NCBI GenBank assembly: GCA_022827225.1
Contig: JAJDTJ010000092.1
Coordinates: 1 to 64,000, forward strand
Source: Candidatus Poribacteria bacterium
Lineage (GTDB): Bacteria > Poribacteria > WGA-4E > WGA-3G
Reading direction: 5' to 3'
DNA: 64,000 nt
Part shown: positions 1 through 8,997 of the stretch, in pieces
Layout: each line of letters starts with the position of its first letter
How positions within the stretch are numbered: the first letter of the stretch is position 1
Translations under genes and position numbers: made by a program
Notes under the pieces: generated by a model
Seen by the model: only the letters and a program-made list of their open reading frames with translations
What the model was told of the DNA's origin: nothing
Database searches by the model: none

Positions 1-1
1 A

Positions 2-3000
2 GTGCTTCCGACCAATGGGAGTGCTGATGGAAGTTATACGGTCGTCATTACACCGAAAGACAAAGCCGGTAGGCAAGGCGATGTTACTTATCGTCAATTC
101 GTTTACGATACACAAGAGCCACGCATTACCGCTTCTACACCGGTGTCATTAATTCAACCGCCTAACTATATCGGCGGCACCCTTAACCAATTTCAGTTTA
201 CTGTTGAAGATATAGGACCTGCGGGTTTAGCGTTAGACGAACAGACGATAGAGCTCTTTGATGCTCAAGGTGCGTCCGTCGGTGCCATATCCACGTATGA
301 TGACCTAAACAGCCAGTTGTATCTCACGCTCAATGCTCCGTTTGCGCAGGACGGTAGCGCGGATGGTGAATACGTCGTTAAGGTCTCGCTTGTTGACCAA
401 TCAGGAAATAAGATGGCATCGGAACAGCGTTTTGTTTACGATTCTCAGGTGCCTCATGTTTCCTCGGTCTCGGTAAATACTGAATCGGCGCTGGAACTTG
501 TTCCACAACAGATCGCCGAAATCGAAGAATCGATTAGCAGTATCACGGTTCACTTTGAGGAAGCGACCGGCGTTGATTTCGCCAATACCGTCGTCAGTTT
601 GCTCGATCCCAACGGACAACCGGTTCCAATCAATGTCTCAGTTGATGGACTGACGCAACTAACTGCTCGTTTTGTTGCGCTCACACAGACGGGTTTGTAT
701 ACACTGTCTGTGACACCGCAAGACATAGCAGGCAATATCGCTCAAGGTGCTGTGCAATACGCGTTTCGCCTCGATTTCGTCTTGCCGAGCGTCAGCAGCG
801 TCGAATTAGGTGGTCAGATTGCGGATGTCGTTTTCCTCAACGATAGTAATTTCACGATAGTCGCCAATTTGTTGGACGGTACGGGTGCTGGACTGGCTTT
901 AGGCGATGAGGGTTCAAGCATAGTCGTGACGGGTCCTTCAGGTGTCGTTGTTCCGGGTCAGACGCGGTCGATTGAAACGAACCAGTTGGTATGGCAGCCG
1001 ATATCTCTGCCAACCGATGGGAGTGCTGATGGTCGATATACTGTGGCAATCACACCGGTTGATAGAGCCGGTAGACAAGGCGATGTCGTTCATCGGGAGT
1101 TTATCTATGATACCGAGGTTCCTCGGATAACCGCATCTGCTCCGCTCATGTTGAGTCAGCCTATCTCATATATTAGGGATGGTTTAGGCCAGTTTTCGTT
1201 TACCGTTGTAGATGTGGGACCGGCGGACCTGCTCCTGGAATCGCAAACAATTGCATTGATAGACAGTGTAGGCGGCACCGTCCCCGCAACGTTGACGTTT
1301 GACGAATTAACAAACCAATTCTATTTAACGTTGACAACTCCGTTTGCTCGGGATGGCAGTGTTGATGGGGCGTATACGATGCAGTTATCTCTCGTTGACA
1401 GAGCCGGGAATATGCTAAATGTCGAGCACACCTTGGTATACGATTCTCAAACACCCCAGCTCGCTTTAGTGACGGCGAATACGGAGACACCCCTTGAACT
1501 TATCGCACAAGATACCGTCGAGATTTCGGAACCCATCAGCAGCATTACCATGCACTTTGAGGAGGCAACGCGTGTTGATTTCGCCAATACCCTCGTTACG
1601 CTCGTAAGTTCTGGTATCTCTGCAACGACTGGGAATCCTGAAATTGTAGGTATTCCGATCACATTGCAAGATGATGGCATATCTCAGATGACTGTCAGAT
1701 TCTCGGAATTGAACCAACTCGACACATATGTACTCTCTGTTACACCGCAAGATATCGCAGGGAATGTTGCCCCTGCACCTATCAATTACACTTTCATTCT
1801 GGATATACCATTACCGATTGTCAGTTCTGTCATTATAGGGGATATAGAGACGGCAGCCGGCGGCGATGTTGTTTACATCAATGCAGGTAACAGGATTATA
1901 GGCGCAGTACTTGAAGATCCGACAGAGACAGGATTAGACCTCAGTAGCGATGGTTCCGATATTACCGTCGCAGACGCGAATAACACAATCGTTCCCGGAA
2001 TAACAGGTTCTAATGGGGTAGACCTACTTATATGGGAACCAATAACACTCACAACTGATGGCACAACAGATGGGCGATACAGTGTATATGTTACCCCTGT
2101 TGACAAAGCAGGCCGTGAGGGGAACACCGTTTATCGGGAGTTTATCTATGATACGCAGGAACCAGAGATAATCGCTGCGGATCCAATTGATCTGAGTCAA
2201 CCCGTCTCTTATATCAGTGAGAGTTTAACGCAGTTCTACTTAACTGTTACAGATATCGGTCCCGCGGATCTCGTGCTATCGGATCAAAGTGTTAGCCTGC
2301 GCGACACAAATGGGAATTTAGTCCCAGCACGGCTCACCAACGATACCGAAAATCAACTCTTTCTCACACTTGACCAACCTTTACCACGCGACGGTAGTAT
2401 GGATGGCGAATATACCATCGTTGTCGCATTAGCAGATAAAGCCGGGAACGCCCTAAATATTGAACATTCGATTGTCTATGACACGCAGGCACCGACCCTC
2501 CTTAGCACAACACCTGCTGATGGGGCACACCTCACTGAAGATATTACACAGATACAGGTAACGCTCAATGATGAAGGCGGGAGCGGTATTGACTGGTCAA
2601 GGACAACGATCACATTGGTTAACCCGAGTGGACAGCAGATAACTGGTGAACTTGTTAGTAACGGGACAACAACGTTGACGCTTACCACGAATCAACTCGT
2701 CGAGGACGGACGCTATGTCGTCGGTGTTCAGGCTGCTGACCGGGCAGGGAACGGTGGTGTAACCGCGTTTCAACGGAGTTTCGTGCTTTCAAGAAGTTTA
2801 CCTGTCATCATTTCTACAGAACCGAGGACTGCACCAGCGGATGAGGCGTTTACGAATGAAGAAATTGAACAGATAGAGGTGAACCTCGAAACCGATGATG
2901 CGAATCATCTCTCAACGCTTCGGCTCCTAAATCCGGAAAACCAAGTCATTGCAGGTCAGCAAGAACGAGCAAGTGGTAGGCTAATGTATAATCTCGTACG

Positions 3001-4510
3001 TCCGCTGGCAACTGATGGTTCCGAAGACGGGGTCTATACCATTGAGTTTACACCCATCAGTGCTTCCGGTCGGAGCGGCGAAATTCAGCGATTGACGTTC
3101 ACCTATGACACACAAGCACCAGAAATTGAGAACGATGAGGCAATTCAATTCGTCGTCGCTGCACCCGCCGGTAATAATTCCTTGACCGAGATTCGCGTCA
3201 CGCTCACCGACGACACATCTGGAATTGATTGGAAAAATCTTGATGAGAAGTGGATAACTTTTGAACGGTTATCCCCGAACCCCGTTAAAGTGTCAGGACG
3301 TGTTTCTGACGATGAGCAAAGCACACTCGCTTTCCAGCTAACAGTTCCACTGGCAGACAACGGTTCCGCAGACGGTGAGTACCGGATTACCGTTAATCCG
3401 GTAGACCGTGCTGGGAATGATGATGAACCCTATGAAAGAGTCTTCGTCTACGATACCAGTCCGCCAATGATTGATGTGAACGCACTCCTCCTCAATGAGG
3501 CACCACTGCTTGTTGATGTCAATGCCGAGAACTATCCGACAGCACTCTCCACGACAGGTGGAGTGGTTATACAAGCCAGCATCTTTGATACAGGTTTAGG
3601 GGTCAATCTCGCACAATCGCAAATTACGCTCCGAGGACCGGATGGATCCGAAGTTCCTGGGAACACGCAGCAAAACGGTGTGGACACAATCGTGTTCAAA
3701 TCCGCTGGATTGGCGATGCAAGGACACTATCAGGTTACGGTTACCAGTGTCGGCAACGATTCCGAACACCTCGGATTTACACCGACCGATTCTATCACAA
3801 CGCAATTTCTCTATGAAACGAGTGAACCCACCGCCGCTGTAACCAGTGACGGAGGAGAAACCGAGCTAACGGATGAGCCGATCCGTTTTGAAGGCACAGC
3901 CTCGGACCCCGAAGGAACACAGCGAATCGGTGAGGGACAGATCACTGTTCCGCCGTCTGGAATCTGGCTCGTCGAGATTGTAGGTACCGGCCCGGATGGT
4001 CAACCGATTGACCCGGTCCCCGCAGTTGACGATAGTGGGGCACAAGAGGAACCGTGGAGCCGTTGGTCGCTTGATTTCCTTCCCTCGCGATCCGGTGAGT
4101 ACGAATTAGATGTCCGTGTTACCGATAACGCCGGAAATTACGCCGTTTATGACATCGGGACATACACGATGTCCGTGTCGCTCACCTTCCGTGGTTCGAC
4201 GTTTGGATGGCCAAATCCGCTCCGGCTTTCAAATCGAGATGTCGCATTCTTCTCCTATGATGTCAACGTACCCCTCGGGGAGACGATCGACCTCACCTTG
4301 AGCATCTACGATTGGAGTGGAGACATGGTCCGAACAGAAACCTATTCCAATGTTGTGTCCGGGCAGCGGAACGATCAATTGGTTAAATGGAATTTGGAGA
4401 ATCAAGCCGGCACACCTGTGGCAAGAGGGCTCTACATCTTCCGGTTAGAAGCTGTCAATGCAGCAGGAAATAGCGCGAATGCTGTCGGTAAGGTACTGGT
4501 CGTTGACTAA
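2..4510 (+). CDS. Giant Ig-like repeat surface protein, 5' truncated, FlgD-like C-terminus
   Basis: The reading frame is open from the first base of the window and enters in the middle of a repeat, so the true start lies upstream; at least 1502 residues are visible. The chain is built from beta-sandwich repeats of about 100 residues that share a DGSADGxY motif, then D(K/R)AGRxG, then (F/I)xYDTxxPxI at the repeat boundary. This is the pattern of bacterial Ig-like repeats in adhesins and surface proteins. The last 100 or so residues (motifs LSIYDWSGDMVR and GLYIFRLEAVNAAG) resemble the FlgD-type Ig domain often found at the C-terminus of exported proteins as a sorting or anchoring module. It is followed 73 bases later by a PorV-like gene, which fits export to the cell surface. 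The exact ligand is unknown. Confidence 0.8.
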   Translation: MLPTNGSADGSYTVVITPKDKAGRQGDVTYRQFVYDTQEPRITASTPVSLIQPPNYIGGTLNQFQFTVEDIGPAGLALDEQTIELFDAQGASVGAISTYDDLNSQLYLTLNAPFAQDGSADGEYVVKVSLVDQSGNKMASEQRFVYDSQVPHVSSVSVNTESALELVPQQIAEIEESISSITVHFEEATGVDFANTVVSLLDPNGQPVPINVSVDGLTQLTARFVALTQTGLYTLSVTPQDIAGNIAQGAVQYAFRLDFVLPSVSSVELGGQIADVVFLNDSNFTIVANLLDGTGAGLALGDEGSSIVVTGPSGVVVPGQTRSIETNQLVWQPISLPTDGSADGRYTVAITPVDRAGRQGDVVHREFIYDTEVPRITASAPLMLSQPISYIRDGLGQFSFTVVDVGPADLLLESQTIALIDSVGGTVPATLTFDELTNQFYLTLTTPFARDGSVDGAYTMQLSLVDRAGNMLNVEHTLVYDSQTPQLALVTANTETPLELIAQDTVEISEPISSITMHFEEATRVDFANTLVTLVSSGISATTGNPEIVGIPITLQDDGISQMTVRFSELNQLDTYVLSVTPQDIAGNVAPAPINYTFILDIPLPIVSSVIIGDIETAAGGDVVYINAGNRIIGAVLEDPTETGLDLSSDGSDITVADANNTIVPGITGSNGVDLLIWEPITLTTDGTTDGRYSVYVTPVDKAGREGNTVYREFIYDTQEPEIIAADPIDLSQPVSYISESLTQFYLTVTDIGPADLVLSDQSVSLRDTNGNLVPARLTNDTENQLFLTLDQPLPRDGSMDGEYTIVVALADKAGNALNIEHSIVYDTQAPTLLSTTPADGAHLTEDITQIQVTLNDEGGSGIDWSRTTITLVNPSGQQITGELVSNGTTTLTLTTNQLVEDGRYVVGVQAADRAGNGGVTAFQRSFVLSRSLPVIISTEPRTAPADEAFTNEEIEQIEVNLETDDANHLSTLRLLNPENQVIAGQQERASGRLMYNLVRPLATDGSEDGVYTIEFTPISASGRSGEIQRLTFTYDTQAPEIENDEAIQFVVAAPAGNNSLTEIRVTLTDDTSGIDWKNLDEKWITFERLSPNPVKVSGRVSDDEQSTLAFQLTVPLADNGSADGEYRITVNPVDRAGNDDEPYERVFVYDTSPPMIDVNALLLNEAPLLVDVNAENYPTALSTTGGVVIQASIFDTGLGVNLAQSQITLRGPDGSEVPGNTQQNGVDTIVFKSAGLAMQGHYQVTVTSVGNDSEHLGFTPTDSITTQFLYETSEPTAAVTSDGGETELTDEPIRFEGTASDPEGTQRIGEGQITVPPSGIWLVEIVGTGPDGQPIDPVPAVDDSGAQEEPWSRWSLDFLPSRSGEYELDVRVTDNAGNYAVYDIGTYTMSVSLTFRGSTFGWPNPLRLSNRDVAFFSYDVNVPLGETIDLTLSIYDWSGDMVRTETYSNVVSGQRNDQLVKWNLENQAGTPVARGLYIFRLEAVNAAGNSANAVGKVLVVD

Positions 4511-4583
4511 ACACACGATGCAATATTTAAAAAAAGATATGTATGCCCTAAGAGATACCAAATAGTTAGGATAAGGAGAACTC

Positions 4584-5564
4584 ATGATGCTGAAAAGGGA
4601 AGCCGTTCTAATCGCAATGGCACTTCTCATAATAGCCGCAGCGGCTCAAAGTACACACGCAGCTGATATCCACGATGGCGCAGGAACAACGGGTGCCGCA
4701 TTCCTCAAAATTGAAGGCGGCAGCCGACCCGCTGGATTGGGCGGCGCATTCGCCGGACTTGCCAACGACATCAATACCATCTTTTGGAATCCAGCAGGGT
4801 TAACCGCTGTCCACGACCGGGAATTAACGGCGATGCAACACTTTTCGTTCGCCGAAATTAACAACCAAACCATCGGATACGCACAGCGCTTAGAACGGCT
4901 CGTCTGGGGCGCCAGTTTCCTCGGAAGCTTCACAGAGATTGAACGCCGACAGGGACCCACAGAAAACCCAGATAGCACCGTAACCGTCGGCGGGTTCGCT
5001 ACCGGCTTATCTCTCGCTTATCCACTCAGCACAGCTCTGTCCGTCGGCGCAACAGCGAAGATAATCTCAGAGCAATTGGACATTCAGAATGCCTACGGTG
5101 TCGCAGCGGATGTCGGAGTCATCTTGCAACTACTTGATAATCATCTCGGAATCGGGGTGGCTGTTCAGAATGCAGGAATTTTAGGCGGCGGCGAAAATTT
5201 ACCGATGGCACTCCGTGCCGGTCTGGCTTACAGAACGTGGAAAGAAGTCGCTGTAGAGACTGAGGAAATGATGCCGGCACAAGAGGTGTGGGCATTGGTC
5301 GCAGACGCACATCTCCCGCTCCTTGACGCGCATCCAAGCTTTCACCTCGGTGTAGAGCGGTGGTTTTACGATAGCGTCGCTGCACGGATCGGTTACCGCA
5401 TCGGTATGAACGAGAACCCGAGCGACGGTTTATCACTCGGCATCGGTGTACGCCGCAGCGGTGAGGACGCATTGGCGAATATCGACTTCCAATTTGATTA
5501 CGCTTTTGTACCAGACGCTTATCTCGGTAATGCACATCGCGTCTCGTTTATTACGCGCTTTTAG
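4584..5564 (+). CDS. PorV/PorQ-family outer-membrane protein
   Basis: The 326-residue product has a signal peptide (about residues 1-26, ending THA-AD) and then the family's hallmark start, with GGSRPAGLGGAFAGLAND and a following FWNPAGL motif near residues 45-75. The rest is rich in alternating beta strands with GxGV patterns, as in FadL-like or PorV-like barrels of the UPF0164/PorV/PorQ group. In Bacteroidetes, PorV carries cargo of the type IX secretion system; here the gene follows an exported protein with a FlgD-like C-terminal domain, which suggests a comparable surface-export role (inference). The start is fixed by AAGGAG at 4573-4578; a second ATG directly follows the first. The chain ends in an aromatic residue (RF), as outer-membrane barrels usually do. 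Confidence 0.8.
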   Translation: MMLKREAVLIAMALLIIAAAAQSTHAADIHDGAGTTGAAFLKIEGGSRPAGLGGAFAGLANDINTIFWNPAGLTAVHDRELTAMQHFSFAEINNQTIGYAQRLERLVWGASFLGSFTEIERRQGPTENPDSTVTVGGFATGLSLAYPLSTALSVGATAKIISEQLDIQNAYGVAADVGVILQLLDNHLGIGVAVQNAGILGGGENLPMALRAGLAYRTWKEVAVETEEMMPAQEVWALVADAHLPLLDAHPSFHLGVERWFYDSVAARIGYRIGMNENPSDGLSLGIGVRRSGEDALANIDFQFDYAFVPDAYLGNAHRVSFITRF

Positions 5565-5570
5565 GTAGAT

Positions 5571-5668
5571 AGCCATCAGCCATCAGCCATCAGTAAAAGA
5601 GGTTTCTGATTAACAGAAGGTTGCCCGCTTTGCTGTCTGCTGTTTGCTAACTGCTGATGGCTGACCGC
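5571..5668. repeat. Palindromic element with iterated arms (copy 1)
   Basis: Three tandem copies of AGCCATC open the element and CTGATGGCTG closes it, so the ends can pair into a hairpin. The core, AGAGGTTTCTGATTAA, is nearly identical to the core of the copy at 40087-40230. It fills the gap between two convergent genes (PorV-like and nadA) and could act there as a bidirectional terminator. Confidence 0.6.
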
Positions 5669-5670
5669 TA

Positions 5671-6789
5671 CTAAACACTCGCCTCAAGCATCCGTTCGAT
5701 CGGTGTACGGGCCTTGTCAATAATCTCAGAACTCAGCGTAACCTCAAATTCACTGAGATCGTCGTTCTGGTCAATCGCTTCGAGGATATTGGCAATCTTA
5801 TTCAAATTCACCCGTGCCATGTGTGAGCATCGGACTGAGCAGGCTGTCCAGAATTGGACTTCTGGGAACTCTTGGGCGAGGTTAGAGGTTAATTCGCATT
5901 CCGAAGCGACGAAAGCGCGTTCGAGCGCGTTGGCTGCGACACGTTCCGCAATATCCTTCATAATCTGGCTGGTGCTACCGTAAAAATCTGCCTCTTTTAA
6001 AACATCCGGACGGCATTCCCAGTGGGCATAGAGTTTACGGTGCGCGTGCCCCTTCGGAATTTCAAAGGATTCACGGATCGCGAGGAGATCATCGAGTGTA
6101 AATTTTTCGTGAACTTCACAGACCGCACCGCGCGCCGTATTGTCTTTGCCGGGATAGACGATATTTTTCTCTTCTCTCAATTCTTCTTCCAAATTTTGTG
6201 CGAAAAAAATATCCGGGACAAAGATCACGGTATCACCCGGCATCGATTTCGCGATGTGTGCCGCATTGGCTGACGTACAGCAGATATCCGATTCCGCCTT
6301 CGCATCGGCGTAACTATTGATATAGATCATCACCGGCGCACCCGGATACAGGGATTTCAACTCCCTTACATCCTCGGCACCGAAGTTATCCGCTAATGAG
6401 CAACCCGCTGACTTGTCAGCAACTAACACCGTTTTGCTCGGATTCAGGATCTTTGCTGTTTCCGCCATAAAGGGGACACCGTTAAAAATAAGATACGGTG
6501 CCTCTGTGTTTGCAGCGTACATGCTCAAACCGAGTGAATCGCCTTGTTCTTCTTTGTCCGACAAGCCGAAGACAAGCGGCTCCATGTAGTTGTGACCAAG
6601 CATCACAACGTTGTGTTTCTGTTTCAGGGTCCGTATTTTGTGAATGGTCTTCGCGTGCGCTTCTATGTCAAGAAACGTTAAACTCGGGTGGTGGCGGTTG
6701 TACAATTCCTGTTTAACGTCCTCAATGCTGAGGTCCGTCGTACAGTTTGGGACATCTGTCGCGTGCGGAGTTTCTCCGTTAGACTGCAT
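5671..6789 (-). CDS. nadA: Quinolinate synthase NadA
   Basis: NadA condenses iminoaspartate with dihydroxyacetone phosphate to quinolinate in de novo NAD synthesis and holds a [4Fe-4S] cluster. The 372-residue product shows MLGHNYME (about 63-70), FMAETAKIL (108-115), AGCSLAD (128-134, cluster cysteine C130), HWECRPDV with C259 followed by ADFYGSTSQ, and a final CSHMARVNLNKI region with C321. These match the three cluster ligands of the family. ATG at 6789 is preceded by TTGGAG, which favours it over an in-frame TTG 21 bases upstream. No nadB or nadC is present nearby. Extra cysteines close to the ligands (C170/C171, C298, C317) are visible. Confidence 0.92.
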   Translation of the reverse strand: MQSNGETPHATDVPNCTTDLSIEDVKQELYNRHHPSLTFLDIEAHAKTIHKIRTLKQKHNVVMLGHNYMEPLVFGLSDKEEQGDSLGLSMYAANTEAPYLIFNGVPFMAETAKILNPSKTVLVADKSAGCSLADNFGAEDVRELKSLYPGAPVMIYINSYADAKAESDICCTSANAAHIAKSMPGDTVIFVPDIFFAQNLEEELREEKNIVYPGKDNTARGAVCEVHEKFTLDDLLAIRESFEIPKGHAHRKLYAHWECRPDVLKEADFYGSTSQIMKDIAERVAANALERAFVASECELTSNLAQEFPEVQFWTACSVRCSHMARVNLNKIANILEAIDQNDDLSEFEVTLSSEIIDKARTPIERMLEASV

Positions 6790-6846
6790 GCTGATCACGC
6801 TCCAAGTCAATCGCTAATAGAAGCGATTTTTTTTATCAGTTCTATT

Positions 6847-6876
6847 AGGATACACTTAAAACGATTTCTTTGTCAA
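6847..6876 (-). promoter_or_regulatory. Sigma70-type promoter of nadA with inverted repeat downstream
   Basis: On the minus strand there is TTGACA (6871-6876), an 18-base spacer and TATCCT (6847-6852). Between this and the nadA start, AATAGAA and TTCTATT form an inverted repeat, and AATCGCT/AGCGATT is a second one (about 6809-6829). Either could be an operator. On the plus strand the second hairpin is followed by a T run and could also work as a terminator. Confidence 0.6.
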
Positions 6877-6903
6877 GTTCTAATATACCGAAATACTACA
6901 TAA

Positions 6904-7536
6904 ATGCAAAATTTTTGTCAAATTCTCTGTGAAAAAATAAAAAAAATATCAGTTTTTGTGCTTATTTTTTCTCTTATATACGGATTGCCCCCCGCTGCGG
7001 AGGGTATTTCGGCAAAATTAAGAGGGAAAATCGCCTTGGGGGTAGTCCTGTCCGGAATCGCATACACGACGCACACGCTTATGAAGCGCGATAGACAGAC
7101 AGTAGCGGAATTAAGACACCACCTCGGGGTTCCTGAACGGGTCGTTCAATTTGAGCGTGGATTTGATTTGTGGCGCATTGAGCATTATGCGGATCGGCAC
7201 TATATCTTTCGCAATAACCGTGTCATACCGAAGCAGGGCCTTAAAGTTCCCTTTTCCGACTATAACCTCCGTCCAAATTCCCTGGAGCGACTTCGCTGGA
7301 AGGGTGGAAGCCGAAAAGAAAGGTTGGAAGGATGGAAGAAATGCTCTTCCAATCTTCCAGCCTTCCAATCTTCCAGTCTTTTGCCTGTTTTTATTCGTAC
7401 ATCCGTTTCAAGGAGCCCCAGGTGGTCGCAACTTTACCTTTTGGACTCACTGGAAGTCCCTCAACTTGTATCTTTCGATCTTCGTCGGTTGGCAATCGGA
7501 CGTTCGCTTGATCCGCAACTGTGGCTTTCACATTAG
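6904..7536 (+). CDS. Hypothetical exported or membrane-anchored small protein with repeat-derived C-terminus
   Basis: I do not recognise the family. The first 26 residues form a hydrophobic signal or anchor (ISVFVLIFSLIYGL), then a second hydrophobic stretch (about 45-58), then a short globular part to about residue 125 with WRIEHYADRHYIF. After that the frame runs through the palindromic element at 7296-7376 (peptide RLEGWKKCSSNLPAF) and then antisense through the end of the convergent gene at 7391. The C-terminal 70 residues are therefore probably not ancestral; an original stop was likely lost when the element inserted. The product could be expressed as annotated or be a degraded gene. Its own start has only weak Shine-Dalgarno support. 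Confidence 0.4.
   Translation: MQNFCQILCEKIKKISVFVLIFSLIYGLPPAAEGISAKLRGKIALGVVLSGIAYTTHTLMKRDRQTVAELRHHLGVPERVVQFERGFDLWRIEHYADRHYIFRNNRVIPKQGLKVPFSDYNLRPNSLERLRWKGGSRKERLEGWKKCSSNLPAFQSSSLLPVFIRTSVSRSPRWSQLYLLDSLEVPQLVSFDLRRLAIGRSLDPQLWLSH
7296..7376. repeat. Palindromic element with GGAAG-type iterated arms (copy 2)
   Basis: Words of the type GGTTGGAAGGATGGAAG on the left are answered by CTTCCAATCTTCC words on the right, giving a long imperfect hairpin. The same words occur at 32147-32219 inside sppA. Confidence 0.6.
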
Positions 7537-8065
7537 TCGTCACGAAAATCGCATCTAACATGGTTGCATCTTCACGCACACCGATACGAAGCACCGTCTC
7601 ACCCGCTTCCTTGAACTTCCATTCCCGGTCAAACGTGCCAGCGTTTAACCAGTGGTTAATACGGTCCCAGTGCCATGCAGCACCTCCGGCAACACTCCAG
7701 CGAAACTGTGTATTGTTAGTTGCTTGAGGATTTTCGTCTGGGTCTGCAGGTTGCCAAGTCACCCAAAATGAATCGCTATTGCCATCCCATGCGATGACGT
7801 GTCCCCAGAGGGCATAATCGCCTGCTTCCGGGATGTTAATAATAAATTCAGCGTAGCCTGCCCCGCCACCCCCTGTGGCGGGTTCCCCCTCCGCCCAAAT
7901 GAATTTTCCATCAGAGGCGTTTTTATCCTCATCAATAATCATCGGGTCTACAATTTCGTCTGCCAACTCGGCTTCAAGCGCAATTTCGACTTCTGCGCTG
8001 AGTCCAACAATTCCGAATAAGAACACCGTTAGTATACCGAGCGTTAATATAGTTCCGAATTTCAT
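7391..8065 (-). CDS. Secreted carbohydrate-binding-like protein, paralogue of the next gene
   Basis: The 224-residue product starts with a clear signal peptide (MKFGTILTLGILTVFLFG, cleavage near residue 24) and a perfect AAGGAGG ribosome site. The mature part is one beta-sandwich of the CBM6/CBM35 or malectin-like type: EAELAD, then DKNASDGKFIWAEGEP, a glycine-rich turn (TGGGGAGY), YALWGHVIAWDGNSDSFWV, HWDRINHWL and LRIGVREDATMLD. The order of an acidic opening strand, an aromatic core and a late GVREDAT strand is typical of galactose-binding-like folds that bind cell-surface or matrix sugars; the ligand is inferred only. It is strongly similar to the gene at 8141-8794 (tandem duplication). 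The protein ends GKVATTWGSLKRMYE, a tail shared with two other secreted proteins in the window. Confidence 0.75.
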   Translation of the reverse strand: MKFGTILTLGILTVFLFGIVGLSAEVEIALEAELADEIVDPMIIDEDKNASDGKFIWAEGEPATGGGGAGYAEFIINIPEAGDYALWGHVIAWDGNSDSFWVTWQPADPDENPQATNNTQFRWSVAGGAAWHWDRINHWLNAGTFDREWKFKEAGETVLRIGVREDATMLDAIFVTTNVKATVADQANVRLPTDEDRKIQVEGLPVSPKGKVATTWGSLKRMYE

Positions 8066-8140
8066 TAAAATCCTCCTTTCTGCTTTTTATAGGACGCGGA
8101 CAGTTTCGTCGAACTGCCCGCGGCAAATCAAATCAATTCC

Positions 8141-8794
8141 CTATCGTCCGGCTTTAAGGGCTGCCCACGTCGTGGCGAGTTTAGCTTGCGGTTCGACAGG
8201 CGTAATGGAATCTTCGGGAATCGGATCGCGAGGCCCCACTTCCGCCTCGTCTGCGGAAAGATTATCGGTAATGTAGATGACATCTAACATCGTCGCATCT
8301 TCTCGGACTCCGATACGCAGGGTCGTGTCTCCAGCTGCTGCTACCTCCCATTCCCGATCAAATGTGCCACCATTGAGCCAGTGGTTAATGCGATCCCAGT
8401 GCCAATCGCTACCGCCTGCAACACTCCAACGGAACTCTGTATTATTGGTCTCTTGTGGATTTTCATCCGAGTCCATAGGCATCCAATTGACCCAGAACGA
8501 GTCGCTATTGCCATCCCATGCGATGACTTTACCCCAGAGCGCATAAGTGCCAGGTTCAGGAATATGGATATTGAATGTCACCGAACCGGCACCGCCACCC
8601 CCCGTGGCGGGTTCCCCCTCCACCCAAACAAACTGTCCACCGGAGGCATTCGCATCGTCAGCAATGATCATCGGTTCTTCGATCATATCCGCCATTTCCG
8701 CCTCGATCGCTCGTTCGTAGCCGTAACTGATACCGCTTGTTAGTAGTAAACCGAAAATGAAAAGTGTACCTAAGACTAATGTCTTGAAACGCAT
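8141..8794 (-). CDS. Secreted carbohydrate-binding-like protein, tandem paralogue
   Basis: The 217-residue product has a signal peptide (residues 1-25, MRFKTLVLGTLFIFGLLL) and the same single beta-sandwich domain as the gene at 7391-8065, with ASGGQFVWVEGEPAT, ALWGKVIAWDGNSDSFWV, HWDRINHWLNGGTFD and GVREDATMLD conserved almost word for word. The start is set by AAAGGAG just upstream of the ATG; a longer in-frame start would begin inside a MITE and is rejected. The gene lies 75 bases upstream of its paralogue, so both are probably co-transcribed. It ends QAKLATTWAALKAGR, matching the tail motif of 7391-8065 and 50976-51740. Confidence 0.75.
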   Translation of the reverse strand: MRFKTLVLGTLFIFGLLLTSGISYGYERAIEAEMADMIEEPMIIADDANASGGQFVWVEGEPATGGGGAGSVTFNIHIPEPGTYALWGKVIAWDGNSDSFWVNWMPMDSDENPQETNNTEFRWSVAGGSDWHWDRINHWLNGGTFDREWEVAAAGDTTLRIGVREDATMLDVIYITDNLSADEAEVGPRDPIPEDSITPVEPQAKLATTWAALKAGR

Positions 8795-8817
8795 CGTAAA
8801 TCTCCTTTTTATGAATT

Positions 8818-8946
8818 TAGAACTTACGCATGATGCTCTTTTGTACCACAAACTTTCCAGTTTGGGTTTTCCACCAGAACGCTGTGTTTTCCGAGAAATC
8901 TCATCTAACAGAACAGGAAACCCCAGTCAAAATTGCGTAAGTCCTG
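8818..8946. mobile_element. MITE, subfamily A (copy 1)
   Basis: A non-coding element of about 129 bases with terminal inverted repeats, TAGAACTTACGCA on the left and TGCGTAAGTCCTG on the right. It is flanked on both sides by GAATT, a likely 5-base target duplication. The interior is alignable with the copy at 11058-11184 (GCTCTTTTGTAC near the left end and CAAAATTGCG near the right). Confidence 0.75.
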
Positions 8947-8997
8947 GAATTGTCAGTTATTGGTTAAAGAGGCATCTGATCTATATCAGATACTTGC

